Positions 35,210 to 46,328 are shown, counted from the stretch's first letter. The stretch: DNA of 64,000 bases from Deltaproteobacteria bacterium (GCA_022340465.1 JAJDNW010000044.1:1-64000); one strand, 5' to 3'. Program-made: numbers and translations. Notes: generated from the sequence alone by a model not told the origin.

Positions 35210-37113
35210 GAAAGGATCTCCTCTAAGGCTACCGTTCCTTTTAGTGTCGATTTGCGACCGTCTTCGTAGTGTATCTCGAGGTCCAGCGCATGAACCTTTT
35301 TTAACTGGTACAGGTCTTCGATGAGTGCCTTGTACCGCTCGGAAACGAATTTTCGCCTCACTTTCCTTGTCCGGGTCAGCTCCCCGTCATCGGGGTGCAG
35401 CTGTTTGAGAAGGATGGCAAACCGCTTGATGCGGATGTTCTTGGGGAAGCGCTCATTGATCCGGCTTATCTCTTCCCTAACAAGTTGGTACACCTCGCTT
35501 CGCTGGGACAGATCCTGAAAGGTGGTGTAGGAAATACCCCGCTTTTTGGCCCAGTTGCCGACGTTTTCCAGGTCGATGCTGACGATGGCGGTAACATAGG
35601 GCCGCTCGCCGCCGCAAACCATGGCTTCATTGATGTAGGCGCTGAATTTCAGGCGGGTCTCGATATCCTGGGGGGCAAAGCGCGTGCCGTCGTCTATGGT
35701 CATGATGTCCTTGGCCCGATCGAACACGTACAGATGCCCGTCTTCGCCGAAATAGCCGGCGTCACCAGTTCGAAGGAAACCGTCCTCGGTGTAGCATTCA
35801 CGGGTGGCATCCTCGTTTTTATAATACCCAAGGTGCGTGTTTCTGCCGCAGACCAGAATTTCGCCATCATCCGAGAGCTTGACCTCGACATCGGGCACGG
35901 GAACGCCCACGGTTTCCGGCCTGACATCGTCCTCCCGATGGGTGGTGGCGATACCGCCGCACTCCGACTGTCCGAAGACCTGTCGGAGATCGAGTCCCAG
36001 TGCCTTGAAATATTTAAACACTTCCGGCGAAATGGCCCCGCCGCCGGTTATGGCCACCTTGACACGGCCCAGGCCCACTTTGTTCTTGAGGGGGCGCAGC
36101 ACGAAGAAGTTGAGAAAGGGCTGCAGCATGCGACTGCCGAGACCTGGATCTTCACCGGTCAAGTCGGCTTCGCTGCACTTCATGGCGGTTTTGATAGCCA
36201 GGTTGTAGAAATAGCGCTTGGCAAAATCGGCATTGTCCATGGCGGCCTGGATGGTGGAAATCAGGAACTCCCAAACCACCGGCGTTCCTCCAAAATAGTA
36301 CGGCTGCAGTTCCAGAAGGTCTTTGCGAAGCGTTTCGGTTTCTTCGGGAAAGTTGTAGTGGGCGCAAATTTTCAGAAAGCGGGTCACGTTGAACATCTGT
36401 TCCCCTATCCAGGAAAGGGGGGCGGCCGAAAGGATTTCATCCCCTTTTTCCATTTTCACAACCTGTCCGAAACTGTCGCAGGCAAAAATGAGGTTGTCAT
36501 GGCTGAGGATCGAAAGCTTGGGCAAGGCGGTCGTTCCGGACGTGGTCAGCATCATCGCCGGTTCGGACGGATCGATCTCTTTGGCTCTGTTCATCAGAAA
36601 GTCCACCTTGCGGGTTTCCTCATCGACCCCCATGGCGACCACATCTTCAAAGCGGCGCATGAAAGGGTATTCGCCATAATAGTGATTCATGCCCCTCGAA
36701 TCCCACACGATGACCGTTTTGACCTTGGAATCGATCCGTTTCCAGATCGACAGGATTTTGTCGGCCTGTTCCTGATCCCGCACCACCAGAAAAACGGCAT
36801 CGGAGTAACCGATCAGGTACTCCAGTTCTTCCGTAAGGCTGTCCGGGTAGGCGCCGGTGGGAACGCCGCCGGCAGCCATACAGGCAAATTCGGCGATGAT
36901 CCATTCCGGTTTGTTGTCGCCGATGATCATCAAATGGTTGCCGTTCTCGAATCCCAACGCCCGCAACCCCAGAGCGAAGCGCTGGATGTTGTCATGCAGT
37001 GCCTGCCAGGTCATCGGACGCCAAATGCCGAAGCGTTTTTCCCGCATGGCAACGTCCCGCGGCCTTTCGATGGCATTGTTGACGATCAGACCGATTAAAT
37101 TGTCTTCGAGCAT
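35206..37113 (-). CDS. AMP-forming acyl-CoA ligase embedded in the liv operon
   Basis: 635 residues, long-chain-acyl-CoA-synthetase type. The P-loop-like motif is MMLTTSGTTALPKL. The adenylate motif is FGQSECGG, and YTEDGFLRTGDAGYFGEDGH leads to DRAKDIMTIDDGTRFAPQDI. The late lysine region is KVRRKFV. Such enzymes form acyl-AMP and then acyl-CoA. The gene lies between livG and livM, overlapping livM, so activation is probably coupled to import. The acyl substrate is unknown; it could be a long-chain or aromatic acid. Confidence 0.9.
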   Translation of the reverse strand: MLEDNLIGLIVNNAIERPRDVAMREKRFGIWRPMTWQALHDNIQRFALGLRALGFENGNHLMIIGDNKPEWIIAEFACMAAGGVPTGAYPDSLTEELEYLIGYSDAVFLVVRDQEQADKILSIWKRIDSKVKTVIVWDSRGMNHYYGEYPFMRRFEDVVAMGVDEETRKVDFLMNRAKEIDPSEPAMMLTTSGTTALPKLSILSHDNLIFACDSFGQVVKMEKGDEILSAAPLSWIGEQMFNVTRFLKICAHYNFPEETETLRKDLLELQPYYFGGTPVVWEFLISTIQAAMDNADFAKRYFYNLAIKTAMKCSEADLTGEDPGLGSRMLQPFLNFFVLRPLKNKVGLGRVKVAITGGGAISPEVFKYFKALGLDLRQVFGQSECGGIATTHREDDVRPETVGVPVPDVEVKLSDDGEILVCGRNTHLGYYKNEDATRECYTEDGFLRTGDAGYFGEDGHLYVFDRAKDIMTIDDGTRFAPQDIETRLKFSAYINEAMVCGGERPYVTAIVSIDLENVGNWAKKRGISYTTFQDLSQRSEVYQLVREEISRINERFPKNIRIKRFAILLKQLHPDDGELTRTRKVRRKFVSERYKALIEDLYQLKKVHALDLEIHYEDGRKSTLKGTVALEEILS

Positions 37114-37129
37114 GTCCTTGCCTTCATCA

Positions 37130-38715
<1,586 letters not shown>

Positions 38716-38717
38716 AC

Positions 38718-39785
38718 CTAAACCCTCTCAATACGCACCGTTCCGAAAAGGCCGTACGGCCTGATCAGCAGCACCACCAGAAGCAGCAGATAGGGGGCCA
38801 CCTCCTTAAAGCCTTCGAGGCCCAGTGGTTCGATATAGGTGCCGGCCACGGCCTCGCACACCCCCACGAGGATTCCACCCACCAACGCTCCGCCGACACT
38901 GTCCATTCCGCCGATGAGCACCACCGGCAGGGCCCTCAAGCCCACAAACCCCATGCCCACCGAAAGCGCACCGAAGTTGGAGATCATGATTCCGGCGATA
39001 CTGATGCTCAGCGCACTGATCGCCCAGACCATCAGGAGCACGAAGCGGGCATTGATCCCGAAGGCCATGGCCTTGGCCTGGTCCTCGGAGGTGGCGCGAA
39101 TGGCCAAGCCCCAGCGGGTGCGGAAGAGAAAAAAGACAATCAGGCCGAAGGTCAACAGGGAGAGGATGCCGGCCCAGATGGGGTCCGACAAAAAAAAGAA
39201 TTCGTCGAACTCGAAGGTAATGTCCGGCAGGTCGAGAAAAAAGGAATAGGAATGCGACCCCCAGATCAGTTGTGCGCAGGCCCTTAAAAAAAAGGCCAGA
39301 CCGAGGGTCACGATGGTCATCGAAATGGGCGACCTCCCCAGCAAGGGTTTGATGGTGACCCTTTCCACGATGGCGCCGACAACGCCCGCACAAAGCAGCC
39401 CCAGGGGAAGGGCGACCATGAAGCGCAGGAGGGGGCTGCTGATGAAGGAGGGGAGCTTCAGTCCGGAATAAAAGAAAAAGAAGGTCAATATACCGGCCGC
39501 GAGCCCCGAAGGGATGGCCAGGCTCGGGCGAAGGTTGTTGTCCCTGATCAGGACATACGCAAAAAAGACAAACATCAGCAGGCCCAGAGGCAACGCCCGG
39601 TGCCAGGGGACGGTTTCGTTGAAAAAAAGGATGTAGAAGAGAAAGGAACCGATTACGAGGAACTCGCCGATGGCAAAGTTGAACGCTTCCGACGCCTTGA
39701 AAATGATGACGATGCACAGTCCCAACAAGGCATACACTAGCCCCACAAGCACACCGGAACCCAGGGTCTGAAGAAGATCGATCAT
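38718..39785 (-). CDS. livH: Branched-chain amino acid-type ABC permease LivH
   Basis: 355 residues, longer than E. coli LivH because of extra helices at about residues 50-130. SGVLVGLVYALLGLCIVIIF and EAFNFAIGEFLVIGSFLFY open the protein. GLAIRATSEDQAKAMAFGIN is the EAA loop, and GLRALPVVLIGGMDSVGGAL is the family signature. It is encoded first of the membrane/ATPase genes, 254 bases after the binding-protein gene. That spacer holds no convincing gene. Confidence 0.92.
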   Translation of the reverse strand: MIDLLQTLGSGVLVGLVYALLGLCIVIIFKASEAFNFAIGEFLVIGSFLFYILFFNETVPWHRALPLGLLMFVFFAYVLIRDNNLRPSLAIPSGLAAGILTFFFFYSGLKLPSFISSPLLRFMVALPLGLLCAGVVGAIVERVTIKPLLGRSPISMTIVTLGLAFFLRACAQLIWGSHSYSFFLDLPDITFEFDEFFFLSDPIWAGILSLLTFGLIVFFLFRTRWGLAIRATSEDQAKAMAFGINARFVLLMVWAISALSISIAGIMISNFGALSVGMGFVGLRALPVVLIGGMDSVGGALVGGILVGVCEAVAGTYIEPLGLEGFKEVAPYLLLLVVLLIRPYGLFGTVRIERV

Positions 39786-40038
39786 GAGCGCCTCGCTATG
39801 GCCGGTACAGATGATGCGGCCGGCAAAAAAGCCTTTGCCGGCAGGGAAAACGCCTCTGCTTTCCCCATCGACAAAGACGCATCTGCCGGCCGCAGGTACG
39901 GTCCCGACGGTGTCACGGCGGTTGAACCGGGATGCGCTGTTTGTGTCAGAGATTCAGTGCCATCGGCGCCGTGCTGCATAAACGCCGCAATAAAATCGTT
40001 ACAGGATCTCATTACCTGAATCTTGTGCGCGCCGGGCA

Positions 40039-41334
40039 CTACCATTCGATCTCGTCGGTGTTGATCCAGTCGCTGGCCGGGGTCAGTCCTCCGGTTGGCA
40101 CCATCTTGCCCCCCATTTCAACCATTTTGACATGCGCTTTAAAGATTCGCAGCATGGGGATGGTGTGGGATTTGTATTCAAAAGTCCTGCCGTCGAACAT
40201 GCCCTTGAAGTCCCACGTCAGGTTGTCGAGGGCTTTTTTGACACCCTCCCGGGTAAGGTCGTATTTGCTGTCCGCTTCCGTCAGCACCTTCTGAATCATC
40301 AAGGCATAGGTCAACCCCTCCTGATAAAGGAAGATGTCTTTGATGCCTCCGGCCTGGAGTCCCTTTTCATATTCCTCGGGCCGGTATTTTTTGGCGAAAT
40401 CATGAATGAACTTTACAAAAGTGTTGTCCATCGGGGTTTGCGACCGCGGCACCGTGTCGTAAAAGGGCCGGGTGGCGACGCCCACGTAGCCGTCATAAGC
40501 CTCCTGGCAGACCAAAATGGGAAACCTTCCGGTTGTGTAATGAGTTCCCATTAGTTGGACGTCCTTGAGAACTTTTTTAGCGGTTTTAAAAAAAATGGCC
40601 GTATGCCCGGTGGCGCCGGAATACCCGTGATAGATCACGTACTGGGCCTTTTTCTTGCGAAGCTGCATGCATTCGTTGGTGGCGGCGGTGGCGGTATAAG
40701 GGTACTCGATCTCGGCGACCACCTCGAATCCGAGCTGCTTGGCATAGGCAATGCCCTCGGGCGTGCCGTCCCGTCCCCAGGCGGTGGGACTGTATACGAA
40801 ACCGATCCTGGGCGGACCTTTCTTCTTGTGGTTTTCCTTGATCCACTTCACGAGTATTTTAACCTGGCTGCCGTAGGTCGCCCCCAGAGAGTAGTAGTAG
40901 GGATATTTGGAAGGGCCGCCCTCTTCGCCGAAGATCTCCGTGGAGTACGATCCGTCCAGCCATGGGATCTTTTCCTCCACATTCACCTTTTCAATGAGCG
41001 GTTTGAGGCCTCCGGTAATGTAGCCGGTCGCCATGATGAACTCGTCTTTGCTGTGCTCTGCGGCATACTTGTTGAAATTGGCCACTTCCACGGTTGGATT
41101 GTAACGGAAGTCTTCCAGGAACCAGGTGATCTTTTTTCCGTTGATCCCCCCGCCCTCGTTGTTGACCCAGTTCATGCCGTCTATGTAGCCCCAGCCGAAC
41201 TCGGGCAGCGAGCCGACCGGCCCGCTCATGGGAAACTGAGAAAGAACTTTTATCTCCTTGGCGACACCGGAACACGGCCCGCCGACCAGAAACGCCAGAA
41301 CCAAGCAGGTGATGAAAATCGTTCTCTTTTTCAT
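40039..41334 (-). CDS. Periplasmic substrate-binding protein of the liv operon
   Basis: About 431 residues from the ATG at 41334, which has GGAGGAG directly upstream. A signal peptide (KKRTIFITCLVLAFLVGG) precedes the mature start near EIKVLSQFPMSGPVGSLPEF. The rest is a type I periplasmic fold (DUF/LivK-like) with GWGYIDGMNWVNNEGGGING and a C-terminal GGKMVPTGGLTPASDWI. Binding proteins of this branch often take aromatic or other carboxylic acids instead of leucine. It is the first gene of the operon and sets its specificity. Confidence 0.88.
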   Translation of the reverse strand: MKKRTIFITCLVLAFLVGGPCSGVAKEIKVLSQFPMSGPVGSLPEFGWGYIDGMNWVNNEGGGINGKKITWFLEDFRYNPTVEVANFNKYAAEHSKDEFIMATGYITGGLKPLIEKVNVEEKIPWLDGSYSTEIFGEEGGPSKYPYYYSLGATYGSQVKILVKWIKENHKKKGPPRIGFVYSPTAWGRDGTPEGIAYAKQLGFEVVAEIEYPYTATAATNECMQLRKKKAQYVIYHGYSGATGHTAIFFKTAKKVLKDVQLMGTHYTTGRFPILVCQEAYDGYVGVATRPFYDTVPRSQTPMDNTFVKFIHDFAKKYRPEEYEKGLQAGGIKDIFLYQEGLTYALMIQKVLTEADSKYDLTREGVKKALDNLTWDFKGMFDGRTFEYKSHTIPMLRIFKAHVKMVEMGGKMVPTGGLTPASDWINTDEIEW

Positions 41335-41379
41335 GTCTCCTCCTCCATGTTGTCCGATGCGGCCATCACCCGCCGACAA

Positions 41380-41974
41380 AGAGAATACGCGCCTTTTTTT
41401 CGAGACCCTTCACGTCTTCGATGGCCTCATCGCCTGGAACGGTTGTCTGTAGTGCATGTAAACCTCAAGATTGCAACCTCGAGGTAAAGATCATTCGGCA
41501 AAAGTGAAGCCGATGACCGCCTATCTTAAGAAGACATATATAGCTGAGTTGAGCGATGTAGTGAGCAGAAATTGACCCCGGCGTTGCAAAAGCCTGAAGG
41601 GTTAAGTGGTGAGGGAGTAAGCATCATTTGGAAGTCAACTGGTCAGAAGAAGAAGGATCCCTCAACACAACGGATGGCAATAATCAAGAATAGGAAACGG
41701 GTCATTTCTTGTCAAGAAAAATGTGGGCGGGCCCGCGACCGGTTGGGGATGTTTCGACGGCGGAGCCACGGGGGGAGAGGGATGCTTCCCCTTTTGCATT
41801 CTCACGGGAAAGATGATATCTGTAGCCGCACCAAGAGGCATCGGCGATGCCGGTGTGGCATGCATTCGCCGGTGACCGGCATATCGCCAAAACATGACAC
41901 GCCGCCGCAGGCAGCGGGGGATGCGCCCGCTGGTGGGTTTCAAAGCAGCCGGCAGGTTCGAGGAGGCCCATAGA
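41380..41974. other. Spacer between divergent liv and MFS/AOR-ADH transcripts
   Basis: Nearly 600 bp without a supported gene. It should contain the promoters of both divergent units. CGTTGCAAAAGCCTGAAGGG at 41582-41601 is a copy of a short repeat also found at 33506 and 54021. No clear sigma-54 or sigma-70 pair stands out to me. Confidence 0.4.
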
Positions 41975-43294
41975 TTGAGCGACCCGCCCTCACGATTTTC
42001 AGCAAAAAAACGCCGGCCTTTCTTCTATGGCTGGATCGTCATCGCCGTGGGCTTCGTTACCCTGAGCATCGCCTTCGGCATCTGGTACTCCTATTCCGTC
42101 TTTTTCCTCTCCATCGTGAGCGAATTCGGCTGGGACCGGGCGGCGGCATCCAGCATCTTCTCCATATTTCTCGTCTGCCATGCCTTGATGGGGCTGTTAA
42201 CCGGATTTCTGCAGGACCGCTACGGCCCCAGGCTGGTCATTCCCGTGGGCGCCTTTATTCTGGGAGGGGCTTTGATATTGACCAGCCGCGCCCACAACCT
42301 CTGGCAGTTTTACCTGACTTACGGCGTATTGGCCGGCGCCAGCGTCAGTCTGTTGGGGTTTACCTCCCACTCGGCCTTTCTGCCCAACTGGTTCGAGCGC
42401 AAAAGGGGGCTGGCGGTCGGCATCGCCACCGCCGGCATCGGCTTCGGCATGCTGGTGATCGTGCCCCTGGTCGAAAAGGCGATTGGGAGGTTCGGCTGGC
42501 GCAGCACCTACATCCTGCTAGCCGCCCTGGTAATTCTCGTTGCGGCGCCCCTGAACGCGCTGCTTTCACGGCGCAACCCGGCCGACCTCGATCTGAAGCC
42601 CGATGGCGATCCTGCGGGAAAACGGGTCGATCAGCCCCACCATTTCATGGTGATGAAAATCATCGATGCCGATTGGGCCAACCGGGAGTGGACATGGCTA
42701 AAGGCCCTGCAAACCAGGCGGTTCTGGTTCATGGTCTTAGCGTTTTTCTGCCTCTCCTATGCCTATCAGGGAACGCTGCTGCATTCGGTCTCCTCCATGG
42801 TGGACGCCGGGTTGACCAGGCAAAAAGCGGCCGCCTGTTTCGGGGTTCTGGGTATTTTGGGATCCATCGGAAAAATATTGTTCGGATCGCTGTCCGACCG
42901 CTTCGGCCGTGAGCGCGCCAACACGGTCGGCATCACCGCCGCCGCCGTCGGCATTGTTTGCCTGATCAATACCACCACCCCCGACAGCGTGCTGCCCCTG
43001 GTATTTGCGACGCTGTTCGGACTCGGTTACGGTGCGGCGGCTCCAATGATGCCTTCTGTGAGTGCGGACATCTTCCTGGGAAGATCGTTCGGACTGATCT
43101 TCGGTATGATCAGTATGGGCAGCGGTGCCGGCGGCGCCCTGGGATCCTTCCTGACCGGCGCCCTGCGGGATGCAAGCGGCGACTACACCCTGCCCCTGTC
43201 CCTGTGCACCCTGAGCCTGGCATGCTCCTGCCTGTTCGTGTGGCTGGCCGGGCCCCGCAAGGTCAGGCGGATGGTAAAAAACGACAAGCATTGA
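41975..43294 (+). CDS. MFS transporter, oxalate/formate antiporter-like
   Basis: About 439 residues from a TTG at 41975 with GAGGAGG upstream; the open frame reaches 41894 but that part is low-complexity. Twelve helices are expected. FYGWIVIAVGFVTLSIAFGI and SYSVFFLSIVSEFGWDRAA are typical of the OFA/monocarboxylate branch, with GFLQDRYGPR as the loop 2-3 motif and GSLSDRFGRERANTVGI repeating it in the second half. The AOR-ADH fusion gene starts 28 bases downstream, so this carrier probably imports or exports the acid or alcohol handled by that enzyme. Confidence 0.85.
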   Translation: MSDPPSRFSAKKRRPFFYGWIVIAVGFVTLSIAFGIWYSYSVFFLSIVSEFGWDRAAASSIFSIFLVCHALMGLLTGFLQDRYGPRLVIPVGAFILGGALILTSRAHNLWQFYLTYGVLAGASVSLLGFTSHSAFLPNWFERKRGLAVGIATAGIGFGMLVIVPLVEKAIGRFGWRSTYILLAALVILVAAPLNALLSRRNPADLDLKPDGDPAGKRVDQPHHFMVMKIIDADWANREWTWLKALQTRRFWFMVLAFFCLSYAYQGTLLHSVSSMVDAGLTRQKAAACFGVLGILGSIGKILFGSLSDRFGRERANTVGITAAAVGIVCLINTTTPDSVLPLVFATLFGLGYGAAAPMMPSVSADIFLGRSFGLIFGMISMGSGAGGALGSFLTGALRDASGDYTLPLSLCTLSLACSCLFVWLAGPRKVRRMVKNDKH

Positions 43295-43322
43295 ACACCT
43301 GTAACCATCGATAGGGGGAAAA

Positions 43323-46181
43323 ATGACTATGCAGTTGCTACGTGTCGACATGCAGCGTGAACGTACCGCCACAACCAGGCTCTCTGAAAAATGGCTTGCC
43401 GTCGGCGGCAGCGGGTTGATTGCAAAAATCTTGAATGACGAGGTGCCTCCCCTGACGGACCCCATGGGACCCGGCAACAAATTGATCATCGCCTGCGGCC
43501 CGCTGGCCGGAACCCGGGCGCCGCAGCTGGGGCGCATTTCGGTCGGCGCCAAGAGCCCCCTGACCCTGGGAATCAAGGAGGCCAACGCCGGCGGGCCGGC
43601 GGGGCAGCACTTGGATCAGTTGGGCTACAGGGCCATCGTCGTTGAAAACGCCGCCGATGAGGGAAAAAGTTTTTATCTCAGGCTGACCAAAAAGGGAGCC
43701 GATCTTGTTCGCGACGACACGCTGAAGGGCCTGAAAAACTACGCACTGGTGCAGCGGCTGCACGCAATCTATGGGAAGCGGGTGTCCATTGTCTGCACGG
43801 GGCCCGCCGGGGAGAAAAAATACCGCGGCGCATCCGTATCCTTCACCGATGTTCTGGGCGATCCTTCCCGCAATGCCGCCAGGGGCGGGCTGGGTGCTGT
43901 CATGGGGGCCAAGGGGCTCAAGGCGATCGTGCTGGACGCGTCCGCAACGCCTCCGCCCGCCATGGCCGACCCCGTCCGGTTCAGGGACACGGTGAAATCC
44001 TGGATCGACACCATGGCGCACGACATCAGCTGCGCCCTCTATTCGAAATACGGCACCCCCTTTGCGGTGGCCAATTCCGCCAATCAGGGCACCCTGCCCA
44101 CCAACAATTACCGCTCGGGAACTCCCCGGGACTTTTATCGCCTCAGCGGCGAGGCCATTCAGGAAATTCTTTTCGAACGCGGGGGCCGAATGCACGGCTG
44201 CATGCCGGGCTGCGCGGTCAAATGCTCCATCATTTATCCGGACGCCGCGGGAAACCGGCTCGCCTCGGCCTATGAGTACGAAACCATTGCCCTTTTGGGG
44301 GCCAATCTGGGCATTTTGGACCTGGATGCCATCGGCAGGTTGAAATTCATCTGCGACGACCTGGGACTGGATGCCATCGAAACCGGCGCCAGCCTGGGAG
44401 TGGCCGCCGACGCCGGCCGGATGGAGCTGGGAGACGCGGAGGCCGCGGAAAAACTTCTGCTGGAGATAGAGCGGGGCACCGAGTTCGGTCAAGCGTTGGC
44501 CAACGGGGTTGTCGCCACGGCCGAGGCCCTGAATGTCAAACGCGTTCCCGCCTATAAGGGGCAGGCGCTGCCCGGTCACGATCCCAGGGCCGTGAAGGGC
44601 ACCGGCGTGACCTACGTCACCAGTCCCATGGGCGCCGATCACACGGCCGGCCTCACCTATCGCATTCCCAAAAAGAAAGAAAACCAGGCCGCAAACTCGC
44701 TCCGCTCCCAGGTGGAGGCGGCGGTCTGCGACACCTTCGGATACTGTCTGAACGCGGTCCCCGGGGGGCAGGCTTCCCTGTACGACTTCCTGGCCACCTT
44801 GATGAACGCCCGCTTTGGCACGGAACTGACCCGGGATGATATCGTGGAATGCGGCAAGCAGACCTTGAAGGATCAGCTGCACTTCAATCAGCAGGCCGAA
44901 TTCGCCCGCGCGGAAGATCTATCGACAACCTTTTTCAGGTCCGAAGCCCTCGCGCCGACAGAGCAGGTCTTCGACGTGCCGGATCAGGATCTCGATGGTT
45001 TCTGGGAGCGGCTGGACGGTTTCAAGGTCAGGGAAAAGCAGTGGGAAGTCCGTATACCGCCCATGCCTGAAACCATGATCGGCGCAGGCGTTGTTAAAAA
45101 AATGGGCAAAGCGGCCGCCGGGCTCAAGATGCAAAAGGCGCTGGTGGTTTCGGACCGGGTGATGCAGCGCACGGGACGTGTCGACGACGTGTGCGCCATC
45201 CTCGACAGGGCCGGCATCGCCGCCCACGCTTTTCTGGATATCGAGCCCGACCCCCCGGTGGAGCTGATCGAAACCGCCGGCGATGTGTACAGGGCCAAGG
45301 GGTGCGACGGCATCGTGGGACTGGGCGGGGGGAGCAGCCTGGATGCCGCCAAGGCCATCGCCCTGCGGGTTACCCATCCCGGGGCATTGACCGAATATGA
45401 AAGCATCGTGGGCGGAACGGCGAAAGTGAAGCCCATCCTACCCCCCGTTATCTGCATCCCCACGACCTCGGGAACCGGCAGCGAAATGAATCCCTATGCG
45501 GTCATTACCAACAAGCGGCGCAACGTCAAATTCATGCTCATGAGCAACCACCTGATCCCCAAACTGGCCGTCATCGATCCGCAGTACTGCATGAGCATGC
45601 CGCCAGGATTGACGCGGGAATCGGGCATAGACGCCCTGGCCCACTGCGTCGAGGGCTATGTCGCCCTGGCGGCGCCCTACCACCCCTACTTCGAATCGCT
45701 GGCCCTGTATGCCACCAAGATGATCGGCCGCAGCCTGGTTACGGCTTACAAACAGCCGCATAACCTGGACGCCCGCACCGACATGTGCATGGCGGCCGCC
45801 TATGGCGGGATCGCCTTCAGCAAGGGGCTCGGGCTGGGCCATGCCGTCACGCATGTTCTTGGGGCCCACTACCACCTGCCCCACGGAAGAGCCGCCACCA
45901 TCGGTCTGCTTTGCTTCGTAAAAGCCAACAAAGATGTGTGTGCAAGGGAGTTCGGGGAGCTCGCCTTCATGCTGAACGGCGCCACGGACCTGGAAGAAGG
46001 GCTGTCGAAGCTCTACCGGAGCCTGGAGATCACGCCGACGCTGAAAGAGAGCCGCATACCCGAAAAGGACCTGGAAAAAATCGCCTTCTACACCTACAGA
46101 GACGCGGTCAATATTGCAACCAACCCTTCCCGGTTGAGCGAGAAGAAGATACGCTCGCTGCTGGAAGAGGTCTACGACTGA
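43323..46181 (+). CDS. Fusion of aldehyde:ferredoxin oxidoreductase and iron-type alcohol dehydrogenase
   Basis: 952 residues in one uninterrupted frame; AGGGGGAAAA precedes the ATG. Residues 1 to about 560 are an AOR-family tungsten/molybdo-pterin enzyme: IIACGPLAGTRAPQLGR and GAKSPLTLGIKEANAGGPAG open it. The 4Fe-4S ligands are Cys293, Cys297, Cys301 (HGCMPGCAVKCS) and Cys475 (FGYC). After a linker, residues from about 580 form a group III Fe-alcohol dehydrogenase with VGLGGGSSLDAAKAIA for the dinucleotide. The metal ligands are Asp770, His774, His840 and His854 (GIDALAHC; GHAVTHVLGAHYHLPHG). All key residues are kept in both halves. The inferred reaction links acid, aldehyde and alcohol between ferredoxin and NAD(P)H, with the aldehyde passed internally. 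Direction is unknown. Confidence 0.93.
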   Translation: MTMQLLRVDMQRERTATTRLSEKWLAVGGSGLIAKILNDEVPPLTDPMGPGNKLIIACGPLAGTRAPQLGRISVGAKSPLTLGIKEANAGGPAGQHLDQLGYRAIVVENAADEGKSFYLRLTKKGADLVRDDTLKGLKNYALVQRLHAIYGKRVSIVCTGPAGEKKYRGASVSFTDVLGDPSRNAARGGLGAVMGAKGLKAIVLDASATPPPAMADPVRFRDTVKSWIDTMAHDISCALYSKYGTPFAVANSANQGTLPTNNYRSGTPRDFYRLSGEAIQEILFERGGRMHGCMPGCAVKCSIIYPDAAGNRLASAYEYETIALLGANLGILDLDAIGRLKFICDDLGLDAIETGASLGVAADAGRMELGDAEAAEKLLLEIERGTEFGQALANGVVATAEALNVKRVPAYKGQALPGHDPRAVKGTGVTYVTSPMGADHTAGLTYRIPKKKENQAANSLRSQVEAAVCDTFGYCLNAVPGGQASLYDFLATLMNARFGTELTRDDIVECGKQTLKDQLHFNQQAEFARAEDLSTTFFRSEALAPTEQVFDVPDQDLDGFWERLDGFKVREKQWEVRIPPMPETMIGAGVVKKMGKAAAGLKMQKALVVSDRVMQRTGRVDDVCAILDRAGIAAHAFLDIEPDPPVELIETAGDVYRAKGCDGIVGLGGGSSLDAAKAIALRVTHPGALTEYESIVGGTAKVKPILPPVICIPTTSGTGSEMNPYAVITNKRRNVKFMLMSNHLIPKLAVIDPQYCMSMPPGLTRESGIDALAHCVEGYVALAAPYHPYFESLALYATKMIGRSLVTAYKQPHNLDARTDMCMAAAYGGIAFSKGLGLGHAVTHVLGAHYHLPHGRAATIGLLCFVKANKDVCAREFGELAFMLNGATDLEEGLSKLYRSLEITPTLKESRIPEKDLEKIAFYTYRDAVNIATNPSRLSEKKIRSLLEEVYD

Positions 46182-46260
46182 CCCTCAGCCAAAAATCAGA
46201 GGTCGGAGGTCGGAGGTCAGGCGTCAGAGGTAATGGGTGATCGGTGAGTGGCTGGCGCAT

Positions 46261-46328
46261 GGCAGGGTTGAAACCCTGCGCTACATATCCGTAAGCTTTA
46301 TGCTATGTAGGCCAGGGCTTCAGCCCTG
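46261..46328. repeat. REPIN-like element (two opposed REPs with GTAG)
   Basis: Left unit 46261-46284 read on the minus strand is GTAG, then a CAGGGTTTCAACCCTG hairpin. Right unit 46307-46328 on the plus strand is GTAG, then a CAGGGCTTCAGCCCTG hairpin. Two REPs facing each other with a conserved GTAG define a REPIN. The related, more decayed copy is at 10424-10511. The rest of 46182-46424 holds GAGGTCGGAG tandem units and AATTCGCAATCC-type low-complexity DNA. Confidence 0.7.

Noticed and set aside
39782-40045. An 87-codon minus-strand frame between livH and the binding-protein gene
   Set aside because: No ribosome site, biased composition and no recognisable domain. I treat this as spacer DNA.
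43338-44882. A long minus-strand frame opposite the AOR part of the fusion
   Set aside because: Explained by GC-rich codon bias of the AOR gene on the other strand; no domain, no ribosome site.
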